A stretch of 17,781 nt of DNA from NCBI GenBank assembly GCA_030636065.1, contig DAOVXR010000005.1, forward strand, positions 1 to 17,781, read 5' to 3'. The notes under the pieces were generated by a model that was not told the DNA's origin, made no database searches, and worked only from the letters and a program-made list of their open reading frames with translations. The DNA is from Sedimentisphaerales bacterium. Lineage in GTDB: Bacteria; Planctomycetota; Phycisphaerae; Sedimentisphaerales; SM23-30. Made by a program: the position numbers and the translations under genes. Each line of letters starts with the position of its first letter. The stretch's first letter is position 1. Below are positions 8,106 through 14,501 of this stretch, piece after piece.

Positions 8106-8322
8106 TTGTAACCGTTCGCGTTTTTTATCCGCCTGCGGCGGACTTTCTTTCGCCCCTTCGGGGCTTTGAGAGTTGTTGTCGCAACCTTTCCGGGGGCTTA
8201 CGCCCCCGGCTATGCGTTCTTTCGGCCCTTCGGGCCTAATAGCCCCCCGATTTTACATCGGGGGCTGGTAAAGAACCCCTGCTTGACAGCAGGGGCTAAT
8301 AAGAACCTGTGAACGGTTACAA
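8106..8322. repeat. Composite stem-loop element with 12-bp terminal inverted repeats, copy 1
   Basis: Perfect 12-bp terminal inverted repeats (TTGTAACCGTTC 8106-8117, GAACGGTTACAA 8311-8322) enclose six perfect hairpins: 8128-8142, 8152-8164, 8190-8209 (8-bp stem, loop TTAC), 8224-8236, 8244-8264 (CCCCCGAT/ATCGGGGG) and 8276-8295 (CCCCTGCT/AGCAGGGG). It starts 20 nt after the propeller-protein stop. The right part matches copy 2: 8244-8298 is 53/55 identical to 11057-11111 and similarity continues to the terminal repeat. No clear target-site duplication was seen. It could be a MITE-like mobile unit, a mosaic of extragenic palindromes, or a structured RNA or strong terminator. Confidence 0.75.
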
Positions 8323-8483
8323 TATAACAATCTTCATTCAAGTCAGGCTACCTTACAACCGATTTCTATTCGGGGCGAAGAAACTATGAACCGGTCTTGC
8401 AGTCCAGGCGCCGGCATGTTTTTTTTTGTCTGGTGTGCTGTGGATTATACCAAATATGCTTGGGCATATATAAGGAAACAAAG

Positions 8484-8978
8484 ATGGCTGATGAACCAAA
8501 AAAACAAGTGAACCCAAAACTGATAGCCGCCTTTGTTAGTTCGACACAAAATGTGCTTAAAACCATGGTTCAGATAGATTCCAAAATCGGAAAACCCTCA
8601 CAGAAATTCGATTCTCAACCTTCTTATGATGTGTCGGGTATCGTAGGGTTTTCGGGAGAAGTCGTCGGCTCAGTGGTTATCAGCTTCCGGGAGCAATCGG
8701 CCCTGGACATAGTCGAGGCGTTTTGTGGCGAAAAGCTTGATTTGCACAGCGAAGATTTCGCTGACGCTGTCGGCGAACTTTCTAATATGATTGCCGGCAA
8801 CGCCAAAAAAGATTTCGGCCTTGAAGCCAATATCGGTATTCCAAGTGTTATTATCGGCACCGGTCACTCCATCGCGCGTTTGAGAGACGTACCGTGCGTC
8901 GTCATTCCGTGCAGCTCGGAAGTGGGCGATTTTGCCGTGGAAGTTAATATCAAACAGATGTCCTGTGTTCCCGCTTAG
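8484..8978 (+). CDS. cheX: CheX-type CheY-P phosphatase
   Basis: Predicted cytoplasmic phosphatase of the CheC/CheX/FliY family, which dephosphorylates CheY-P. The chosen ATG gives 164 residues, usual for CheX, and has AAGGA (8472-8476) 7 nt upstream. The frame is open upstream to an ATG at 8397, but the extra 29 residues are atypical. The family's ExxN catalytic signature is seen as GELSNMIAGN, with E98 and N101. There is one such motif, as in CheX, whereas CheC usually has two. It lies 18 nt upstream of a stand-alone receiver gene, its natural substrate, and the two are very probably co-transcribed. Its first 162 nt upstream, from the end of the repeat element, hold no clear promoter. Confidence 0.82.
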   Translation: MADEPKKQVNPKLIAAFVSSTQNVLKTMVQIDSKIGKPSQKFDSQPSYDVSGIVGFSGEVVGSVVISFREQSALDIVEAFCGEKLDLHSEDFADAVGELSNMIAGNAKKDFGLEANIGIPSVIIGTGHSIARLRDVPCVVIPCSSEVGDFAVEVNIKQMSCVPA

Positions 8979-8996
8979 ACTCGGAGGATTATGGTT

Positions 8997-9374
8997 ATGA
9001 AGTTTTTACTTGTGGACGATTCTCGAACAATGAGAAATATCTGGAAAAAGGTACTCTCCAGCCTTGAGAACAGTGAAACCGTTGAGGCTGGTGACGGAGT
9101 TGAGGGGCTCAATGCCATAAAGGAAAATGGCCCTGTTGACATTATGTTGATCGATTGGAATATGCCCAATATGGACGGCCTTACTATGGTCAAAAAGGTC
9201 CGCGAAACGGACAAAGCCACGCCCATTATTATGGTAACGACTGAGGCGGAAAAACCACGAATCATTGAAGCTATTAAAGCCGGTGTGAACAACTATGTCG
9301 TTAAACCTTTTACACCTGACGCCCTTTTGGGGAAAATCGACGAAACACTCAAAAGAGCGGGGCAGACAGCCTGA
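8997..9374 (+). CDS. cheY: Single-domain response regulator (CheY-like receiver)
   Basis: Stand-alone phosphoreceiver of 125 residues with no output domain, so it must act by binding a partner. The acidic pair D7/D8 (LLVDDS), phospho-acceptor D53 (LIDWNMPNMDG), T81/T82 (MVTTEAE) and K103 (VVKPF) are all present, so it should be phosphorylatable. An in-frame ATG at 8991 is closer to the GGAGG at 8983-8987 (3 nt) than the ATG chosen here (9 nt), so 8997 is preferred. It follows the CheX-type phosphatase closely. No histidine kinase, receptor or motor gene is in the window. The target could be FapA or an unlinked component; that is inference. Confidence 0.9.
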   Translation: MKFLLVDDSRTMRNIWKKVLSSLENSETVEAGDGVEGLNAIKENGPVDIMLIDWNMPNMDGLTMVKKVRETDKATPIIMVTTEAEKPRIIEAIKAGVNNYVVKPFTPDALLGKIDETLKRAGQTA

Positions 9375-9414
9375 CCCACTTTGATTTAAACAAAACTTTT
9401 GCAAAATGGGGATA

Positions 9415-9465
9415 AGGTTGTTCCGAGTAAAACCGAAGGGGCAAAGCTTTGGCTTTAAGCAACTT
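9415..9465 (+). promoter_or_regulatory. Small structured leader of the FapA gene, faintly GEMM-I-like
   Basis: A short stem (AGGTTG 9415-9420 with CAACTT 9460-9465, one G-U pair) encloses TAAAACCGAAGGGGC and then GCAAAGC-TTT-GGC-TTTAAG (9441-9459). The second part resembles the GCAAAGC-loop-GGCYUAAG segment of class I cyclic-di-GMP (GEMM) riboswitches. The P2 helix would be strongly shortened and the conserved GAC before GCAAAG is absent, so a true riboswitch is doubtful. It ends 18 nt before the start codon, next to the ribosome binding site AGAGGG (9471-9476). Confidence 0.2.
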
Positions 9466-9483
9466 AATTAAGAGGGAAATCTT

Positions 9484-10989
9484 ATGCCTATTACCGCAAA
9501 CAAACTGTTTCGGATCAATGTCAGTAATGACAAGCTAACAGCCACCTTGTCCCTCAACGGTGATGCTCCTGCTTCAACCGTCTCCGCTGAGCAGATCGAG
9601 AAGGAAATCACCGACCTCGGAATCCGTATCGACGAACAAGGCAAAAAAAATATTGCGCAGTTCGCCACTAAACTCGCACAACAAAAAATCCCTGAAGTTA
9701 CCGTTGCCGCGCAGGGTGTACCACCCAAACACGATCAGGACGGCCGTATCGAGAAACTCTACGAATCGCCATCCGAAGAACCCGATGCGTCCGACAATAA
9801 GACCCAAAGTCATTATGATCGCAGCAACATCATTTCTGTAAAAAAAGATCAGCAACTTCTGCGTCTGATCCCTCCTGTTGACGGTGCGGATGGTGCCGAT
9901 ATTTACGGGAAAACCATTGCACACAAGCTCGGACGCGAAGCTCAGATGAAAACAGGTCCCGGCGTCGAACAAAAAGACGATGTTATCATTGCCGCCATAA
10001 ACGGAAAACTCGAATGTACCGACGAAAAAATCTGGGTTGTAGATAAACTGGAAATTTCCGGCGACGTCGATTTTTCCGTTGGCAATGTCAACTTCGGAGG
10101 TGAGATCGAAATCCGAAAAAATGTCCTCGATCTTTTCAAGGTGCATAGCAAATCTTCCATCACCGTGCACGGTATTATCGAAGCAGCCGAAATTCATGCC
10201 GGAAAGGACCTGAACAACCTCGGCGGAGTTGCCGGTAAGGAGAAAGGGGAAATCAGTGCCGGTCAAAATATTAACGCCAAGTATATTACCAATGCCCACG
10301 TCCGTGCCGGTCAGGACATAAAAGTACATACGGAAATCGTCAACTGTGATCTGGCCTGCAAAGGTTCACTTACAATCGAAAAAGGGCCACTGGTCGGTGG
10401 GCATATATTGGCTTTCAAGGGGGTCAAGGTTAAAGACCTCGGTTCCGAGGCCGATGTTAAAACCCTGGTGGAAGTGGGTATCGATGAGGACCTTCGACTT
10501 AAATGCGATAAATTGATGCCGGAAATCCAACTTCTGCGTCGCAAGGCCGAAAAAGTTCGCCAGGTCGTCGAGCCTCTTATACAAAACCAGAAATATCTCA
10601 ACTCCGAACAAAAGGAAAAGGCCACCGAACTGCTTTACATGGCTTCCGAACTGGATGACCAAGCCGAAAGCCTGACCGAAGAACTCCGCGGTGTTTACCA
10701 GAAAACCATAGACGAGGCCGTCTCTGAAATCGAGGTTACCGACACACTTTATACCGGCGTTACCATCAGATTCCCACACATCGAGGCATTCATCACATCC
10801 CCCCTGGCCGGACCACTGAAAATCGTCCCCCGCAATGTTGATCACGTTCTCCAGATATTAGCCATCGACAAGACCAGCGGTTCCACTCACGCTCTCAATA
10901 CCAGTGTTACCAATGACCCAATGTGGGATACTCTGGAGAAACTGTTCGGCCCGCTGCCCGACCCCGCCGAGAAGTCCGAAGAAAAATAA
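9484..10989 (+). CDS. fapA: FapA family protein (DUF342)
   Basis: A 501-residue DUF342 protein. The family is usually called flagellar assembly protein A, but it is also common in organisms and loci without flagella. An N-terminal domain (about 1-115) is followed by the diagnostic PPVDGADGADIYGK (130-143) and GPGVEQKDDVIIAAINGK (158-175). A polymer-like beta-helix region (about 185-330) has repeated short Gly-turn strands such as GDVDFSVGNVNFGGEIEIR. A long alpha-helical, charged coiled coil (about 335-415) and a beta-rich C-terminal part follow. No signal peptide or membrane segment is seen. AGAGGG is 7 nt upstream. The 109-nt gap after the cheY-like gene may contain its own promoter or leader. 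Position beside CheX and CheY suggests a shared signalling module; the biochemical role is not known from sequence. Confidence 0.85.
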   Translation: MPITANKLFRINVSNDKLTATLSLNGDAPASTVSAEQIEKEITDLGIRIDEQGKKNIAQFATKLAQQKIPEVTVAAQGVPPKHDQDGRIEKLYESPSEEPDASDNKTQSHYDRSNIISVKKDQQLLRLIPPVDGADGADIYGKTIAHKLGREAQMKTGPGVEQKDDVIIAAINGKLECTDEKIWVVDKLEISGDVDFSVGNVNFGGEIEIRKNVLDLFKVHSKSSITVHGIIEAAEIHAGKDLNNLGGVAGKEKGEISAGQNINAKYITNAHVRAGQDIKVHTEIVNCDLACKGSLTIEKGPLVGGHILAFKGVKVKDLGSEADVKTLVEVGIDEDLRLKCDKLMPEIQLLRRKAEKVRQVVEPLIQNQKYLNSEQKEKATELLYMASELDDQAESLTEELRGVYQKTIDEAVSEIEVTDTLYTGVTIRFPHIEAFITSPLAGPLKIVPRNVDHVLQILAIDKTSGSTHALNTSVTNDPMWDTLEKLFGPLPDPAEKSEEK

Positions 10990-10994
10990 ACCGC

Positions 10995-11136
10995 ATAACC
11001 GTTCACACTTTTCTCGGGTTGCTTTCGTTCTTTCAGTCGCTCATAAAGAAGAGAGTCCCCCGATTTTACATCGGGGGCTAATAAAGAACCCCTGCTTGAC
11101 AGCAGGGGCTATTTAAAAGAATCTATGAACGGTTAT
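10995..11136. repeat. Composite stem-loop element with terminal inverted repeats, copy 2
   Basis: Perfect 11-bp terminal inverted repeats (ATAACCGTTCA 10995-11005, TGAACGGTTAT 11126-11136) match those of copy 1 in their GTTC/GAAC core. Only the two right-hand hairpins remain (CCCCCGAT/ATCGGGGG 11057-11077 and CCCCTGCT/AGCAGGGG 11089-11108), in the same orientation as in copy 1. It begins 6 nt after the FapA stop and ends 8 nt before the convergent small gene, so it may also serve as a bidirectional terminator. The left half lacks the four extra hairpins, so one copy has gained or lost modules. Confidence 0.75.
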
Positions 11137-11143
11137 AACAGAT

Positions 11144-11377
11144 TCAGCCCAACAGCGATTTCACGTCTTCTGAAGTTACCCGCGATGCCTTTTTGCCCAA
11201 TTGTCCGCTTAGCCAACTCATCACTCCGGGCGTATAAGGTAATTCACCCTGCTTGAGAATAGCCTGCATCTGCTCCTCCCGGCGGGTGCGTTCTTTGGTC
11301 TTGGTCATCGAATTTTCACGCCGCGTAACAATCGCTCGCGCCAAACGTTTATTTAATCGGTCTCGTCTGCGTCCCAT
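11144..11377 (-). CDS. Small basic protein of unknown function
   Basis: I do not recognise this 77-residue protein. The first half is strongly basic (MGRRRDRLNKRLARAIVTRR) and probably helical, the middle is charged, and the second half contains LPYTPGVMSWLSGQLGK and a VTSEDVKSLL helix. There is no signal peptide, membrane segment or cysteine. The reading frame is supported by AGGAG (11389-11393 on the complement, 11 nt before the start) and by a near-consensus promoter at 11438-11465, so it is a real, probably well-expressed gene. A nucleic-acid- or ribosome-associated role is possible from composition only. It converges on the FapA gene with copy 2 of the stem-loop element between them. Confidence 0.7.
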   Translation of the reverse strand: MGRRRDRLNKRLARAIVTRRENSMTKTKERTRREEQMQAILKQGELPYTPGVMSWLSGQLGKKASRVTSEDVKSLLG

Positions 11378-11437
11378 TATTCGTAACTCTCCTGCTTTTA
11401 AGCACTTACAACCAACTTACCATAATATGAAACCATC

Positions 11438-11465
11438 ATTGTATCCCACTATGTCTATTTGTCAA
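11438..11465 (-). promoter_or_regulatory. Sigma70-like promoter of the small basic protein gene
   Basis: On the minus strand, a perfect -35 box TTGACA (11460-11465) and a -10 box TACAAT (11438-11443) are separated by 16 nt. The boxes lie about 60-90 nt upstream of the start at 11377. It is back to back with the dacB promoter; the two -35 boxes are only 28 nt apart, so a single regulator could affect both. Confidence 0.65.
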
Positions 11466-11493
11466 CCCCTTTTCCACAGTTCGACTGAAATAC

Positions 11494-11522
11494 TTGTCAT
11501 AAATTATTGATTATGTTACAAT
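11494..11522 (+). promoter_or_regulatory. Sigma70-like promoter of the PBP4 gene
   Basis: TTGTCA (11494-11499) and TACAAT (11517-11522) are separated by the ideal 17 nt. Transcription would start near 11529, leaving a leader of about 45 nt before the start codon at 11575. Confidence 0.65.
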
Positions 11523-11574
11523 ATGCCAAGGACGATTATTTACGCGTCCTGAGTGTGTACTTTGAGACGCTAAA

Positions 11575-13029
11575 ATGATCCGACGTACCATCAACTTATT
11601 TCTGCTGTTCTGTTGCCTTCTGGCGTCAACATCCCTGCGGGCGGACTCGTCCGGGGCCGGCGGTATTCGGCGACTGCTCAATAAACCAGCCAATAAAAAA
11701 GCTGATTTTTCCATTCATTTCCGCGATACAGCTTCCGGTAAAACAATTTTTGATTTTAATGCAGATCGCTCCCTCAAACCGGCCAGTAATATGAAGCTCA
11801 TCATCTCCGCTGCCGCACTGGATCAGCTTGGCCCGGGCTTTACCTACAAGACTCATTTCGCTCTATGGCGGAATAATCTGGTTGTTTTGGCCTCCGGGGA
11901 CCCCCTTATTGGCGATCCGGCTTTGGCCAAACGCCGGGGCGACGATATTTTCGCTATTTTTCAACAGATTCTCCAGCAACTCCAGAAACGCAAAATTAAC
12001 AATATCTCCGGCGATCTGCTTATCGACGATACTATTTTCGACGATGTCCGTTATCATCCCGCGTGGCCGGACTCTCAAGTCAATAATTGGTACAGGGCAC
12101 AGGTTTCCGCCCTGAATTTCAACGATAATTGCGTCGATATCAATTTTACTCCCGCCGCCAAAGCCGGCCAACGCGTAACATTCTCGCTCAACCCGAATAC
12201 CAGCTACGTCAAAATCACCAACAAATGTATTACCGTTAATTCGGGTCCGAACAAACTCGGCGGCCTTCGCCCTGTGCCTCTTGGCGACAATAATATCACC
12301 CTTATCGGTAAGTGCCGCGCCCCACATACCATCTATACTCCGATTGATCGGCCCAGTGCCTATTTTGGTTTTGTCCTGGCTGAGTATCTGCTCCGGCACG
12401 GTATCGCTGTCAACGGCAAACTCATCATTAAAAAGATTCGTTCTGACCAGGGCGATTTGCCGCAGCCCAATGATTTGCTTCTGACCCACTGCACACCATT
12501 GCGGGATGTGATCAGGGAATGTAACCAGCGAAGCCTGAACCTTGTCGCTGAATGTCTGTTGAAGACAGTCGGTGCCTATTCCTGCTGTTCCAGTCCCGCT
12601 ATTCCGGCCCAACAGGGTTCCTGGCAGACTGGTCGACAGACTGTCCGTAATTTCCTGAACAAACTGAAAATCGACCCCGGCAATTACAAAATCGACGACG
12701 GTAGCGGTCTCAGCCACAACAATCGCCTTTCCGCCCGTTGTATCACCAGCGTGCTGACCCACATAGCTCGCAAAAAGAACTTCAAATTATATCGCGAATC
12801 GCTGGCTACCCCATCTGTGGGTACGCTTGCCAAAAGACGTCGCTTTCGGGAACCCGCTTATAAAGATCGCGTTTTTGTCAAAACCGGCCATATTACAGGC
12901 GCCCAGGCCCTGAGCGGCTATTGCCGTACCAGCTCCGGCCGCTGGCTCGCCTTTGCCATCATCACGAACAACCACAAACATAACCCCACCGGAACAATCG
13001 ACGCCATTTTGAAGGAAATGCTGAAATAA
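11575..13029 (+). CDS. dacB: D-alanyl-D-alanine carboxypeptidase/endopeptidase, PBP4 type (peptidase S13)
   Basis: Predicted periplasmic class C penicillin-binding protein that trims or cleaves peptidoglycan cross-links. The 484-residue protein has a signal peptide (basic MIRR, hydrophobic 6-19, cleavage near A23). All three active-site motifs are present: S71-x-x-K74 in PASNMKL, S320-L-N322 in NQRSLNLVAE, and K436-T-G438 in KTGHITG. DDGSGLS (374-380), also typical of S13, lies between them. The large insert between SxxK and SxN fits the PBP4 layout. The start has only a weak ribosome binding site, but the next in-frame ATG is at the active site, so this start is safe. It is transcribed divergently from the small basic protein. 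The partly overlapping hairpin CAAAG-GTG-CTTTG (13040-13052) may mark its end. Confidence 0.9.
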   Translation: MIRRTINLFLLFCCLLASTSLRADSSGAGGIRRLLNKPANKKADFSIHFRDTASGKTIFDFNADRSLKPASNMKLIISAAALDQLGPGFTYKTHFALWRNNLVVLASGDPLIGDPALAKRRGDDIFAIFQQILQQLQKRKINNISGDLLIDDTIFDDVRYHPAWPDSQVNNWYRAQVSALNFNDNCVDINFTPAAKAGQRVTFSLNPNTSYVKITNKCITVNSGPNKLGGLRPVPLGDNNITLIGKCRAPHTIYTPIDRPSAYFGFVLAEYLLRHGIAVNGKLIIKKIRSDQGDLPQPNDLLLTHCTPLRDVIRECNQRSLNLVAECLLKTVGAYSCCSSPAIPAQQGSWQTGRQTVRNFLNKLKIDPGNYKIDDGSGLSHNNRLSARCITSVLTHIARKKNFKLYRESLATPSVGTLAKRRRFREPAYKDRVFVKTGHITGAQALSGYCRTSSGRWLAFAIITNNHKHNPTGTIDAILKEMLK

Positions 13030-13057
13030 GACGCCAGTGTCAAAGGTGCTTTGCCCC

Positions 13058-13120
13058 CTCGATTTTTACGGAATTTCACTCATTTCGGTATTTGTTATTG
13101 TTCACTTCAAATTAAATTTT
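13058..13120 (+). repeat. Direct repeat flanking the acyltransferase gene, copy A
   Basis: A 63-bp AT-rich segment starting CTCGATTTTTACGGAATTTC. It recurs in the same orientation at 14242-14305 with about five substitutions, one 1-nt indel and a minor shift in a final A/T run. It follows a small hairpin (13040-13052) after dacB. I see no ORF in it. It could be left from a duplication or insertion event, or be a shared regulatory or terminator unit. Confidence 0.65.
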
Positions 13121-13205
13121 GCGCAATGCGAACAAAGCACGGTTTCCGGCAGTATAGTAAAGGAAGATGTGCTGAATTATCGGGAGATGTTGTCGTTGCT
13201 GCCTG

Positions 13206-13979
13206 TCAGTCAGTCAGGCAGACTTCAGCGACCGTTGGGATGGGCAGTGGTTTTCGCCGTTGAGGGCGACTTGTTACGGAACGGGCCGGTTCGAGATCGG
13301 CGGTGCTGGGCTGTAATGCTCTTTTTTTTGTCGTAGCGGCAGGTATATGGGTGGGCTTGACGACGCGGGCCGGAACGCCCACAACTGTAGTAAAGGCAGG
13401 CACTTCCTGCAATACCACTGTGCCGGCTCCCACTACCGCAGATTCGCCGATAGTTATCCCCTGGATGATTGTCGCTCCGATACCTATAAAAGCCGATTCC
13501 ATTATTCGTACATGGCCAGCCAACTTGACGCCGGGGCAAATGTGAGCGGCCTGGTGGATGACTGACTCGTGTTCGATGATGCAGCCGGTATTGAGGATGG
13601 CGGAATCCTCGATAGTAACATGTGTGCAAATGTTTGCGCCAGCGGCAATTACGACGTTTTTGCCGATTTGAGCAGTGCCCGCTACGCTGGCTCCGGGATG
13701 AATGGCACTGACGAGGTTGACGCCGGTCCGGGCCAGGAAAGCGGCATATTTTTGTCGGACGCGGTTGTCGCCAATAGCTACAAAGGCTCCGCCGATGCCC
13801 ATTTCCGGCAGTCTTTGAATAACGGTAAGATCACCGAGTACCTCAATGCCGTCTATGAATTGCCGATGCAGGGCCGGGTTGGTATCGATAAAACCCGCGA
13901 CCTCAAACTGATGATTGTTGCGGAGGATGTCCAGCACGACTCGGCCGTGACCGCCAGCACCAATTATAACTATTTTCAT
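13206..13979 (-). CDS. NeuD/PglD-type sugar acyltransferase (hexapeptide repeat)
   Basis: Predicted cytoplasmic acyl-CoA-dependent sugar O- or N-acetyltransferase. The N-terminal Rossmann-like domain begins MKIVIIGAGGHGRVVLDIL (glycine loop 7-12) and binds the nucleotide sugar. From about residue 95 a left-handed beta-helix follows, with many hexapeptide rungs (IGKNVVIAAGANI, ESAFIGIGATII). NTGCIIEHES (130-139) places the expected catalytic His at H137. VGAGTVVLQEVPAFTTVVGVPARVV is the usual C-terminal end. An extra tail (about 211-257), basic and proline-rich, exceeds the usual length of about 210. AGGG lies 9 nt before the start. Its neighbours suggest a role in surface polysaccharide or glycan modification. 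Substrate cannot be read from sequence; PglD-like N-acetylation and NeuD-like O-acetylation are both possible. Confidence 0.85.
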   Translation of the reverse strand: MKIVIIGAGGHGRVVLDILRNNHQFEVAGFIDTNPALHRQFIDGIEVLGDLTVIQRLPEMGIGGAFVAIGDNRVRQKYAAFLARTGVNLVSAIHPGASVAGTAQIGKNVVIAAGANICTHVTIEDSAILNTGCIIEHESVIHQAAHICPGVKLAGHVRIMESAFIGIGATIIQGITIGESAVVGAGTVVLQEVPAFTTVVGVPARVVKPTHIPAATTKKRALQPSTADLEPARSVTSRPQRRKPLPIPTVAEVCLTD

Positions 13980-14179
13980 CCTAAACGGCCCTGTATTAAG
14001 AAGTTAACGCAATCGATTTTTTGTGGCCCGATAACTGTTTTACTCTACACTATCCTCGGAAAAGCGGGCGGCAAAGCTTTAATAACAGTGAATTATTGCT
14101 TGGTTTTTAATCTGAAGTACAACATTCATAAGAACTTAAACAACAGTGTGTTGCCGCCGAGAAAATTCGCTTAGGACCC

Positions 14180-14225
14180 CAGAGGCCTGAATTTCCCCCC
14201 CCGCGCACCCAAATTCCGGCCTCTG
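14180..14225. terminator. Long GC/AT hairpin upstream of the acyltransferase gene
   Basis: CAGAGGCC-T-GAATTT (14180-14194) pairs with AAATTC-C-GGCCTCTG (14211-14225): 14 pairs with one mismatch and a loop rich in C. It is followed on the plus strand by CCCAAACGATTTTT. No plus-strand gene ends here, so a terminator role is uncertain. It may be an extragenic palindrome or insulate the divergent region. Confidence 0.45.
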
Positions 14226-14241
14226 CCCAAACGATTTTTCT

Positions 14242-14305
14242 CTCGATTTTTACGGAATTTCAATCATTTTGGCATTTGTTATTGTTGCACTTCAGATTAA
14301 AATTT
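14242..14305 (+). repeat. Direct repeat flanking the acyltransferase gene, copy B
   Basis: A 64-bp imperfect copy of 13058-13120 in the same orientation. The shared beginning is CTCGATTTTTACGGAATTTC and the shared core includes ATTTGTTATTGTT. Together the two copies bracket about 1.1 kb holding only the acyltransferase gene. It lies 262 nt upstream of the acyltransferase start and about 400 nt upstream of the exporter gene. Confidence 0.65.
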
Positions 14306-14382
14306 ACATTGTAAAAAAAAAACGAGTAAAAGCTATCATAATGGAAAGTTGAAAAAAGTCTCATATAAGACTGTTAAGCAAG

Positions 14383-14421
14383 ATAAGCCGTCGCTATAAG
14401 CCATCGCTGAACAGGCTTATC
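14383..14421 (+). promoter_or_regulatory. Tandem ATAAGCC motif with inverted partner
   Basis: ATAAGCCGTCGCT (14383-14395) is followed directly by ATAAGCCATCGCT (14396-14408), then the inverted GGCTTAT (14414-14420). GATAAGCC (14382-14389) and GGCTTATC (14414-14421) form a perfect 8-bp stem. The second tandem copy can also pair (7 bp) with the same inverted partner, so two exclusive hairpins are possible. It may be an operator with repeated sites or an RNA switch in the exporter leader. Confidence 0.45.
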
Positions 14422-14487
14422 AGTGCTGAAACGGGTTGCAGTGATACCCTTCCGGCAGGGGGCTGGTTATTCGGGCGTTTTCGAGAG

Positions 14488-14501
14488 AGATAATGTTATC
14501 T
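14488..14501. promoter_or_regulatory. Palindrome AGATAA-TG-TTATCT
   Basis: A perfect 6+6 bp palindrome with a 2-nt centre, about 70 nt upstream of the putative exporter promoter. Its size and symmetry suit a dimeric regulator site, but no regulator can be named. Confidence 0.3.

Noticed and set aside
8106..8322. CRISPR array reading of the regular hairpins
   Set aside because: The hairpins differ from each other in sequence and there are no constant repeats with unique spacers of uniform length; no cas genes are near.
8397..8483. N-terminal extension of the CheX-type protein from an upstream ATG
   Set aside because: The extra 29 residues are cysteine-rich and unlike the family, while the internal ATG at 8484 has a good ribosome binding site and gives the usual length.
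9574..10329. A 251-codon minus-strand ORF inside the FapA gene
   Set aside because: Antisense shadow of a clear DUF342 protein; no recognisable domain.
8484..10989. Flagellar operon
   Set aside because: FapA and CheY-like names suggest it, but no flagellar structural, export or motor gene is present in the window.
11863..12762. A 299-codon minus-strand ORF inside the PBP4 gene
   Set aside because: It lies fully opposite a gene with all three S13 active-site motifs, has no ribosome binding site of note, and its translation looks like low-information antisense.
13569..14174. A 201-codon plus-strand ORF opposite the acyltransferase and running into the spacer
   Set aside because: The first two thirds are antisense to the hexapeptide-repeat gene and the remainder has no homology I recognise or start signal.
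14270..14291. Possible sigma54 promoter (TTGGCA ... TTGCAC) in repeat copy B
   Set aside because: The GG and GC doublets are about 14 nt apart instead of the required 10, and copy A does not preserve the GC element.
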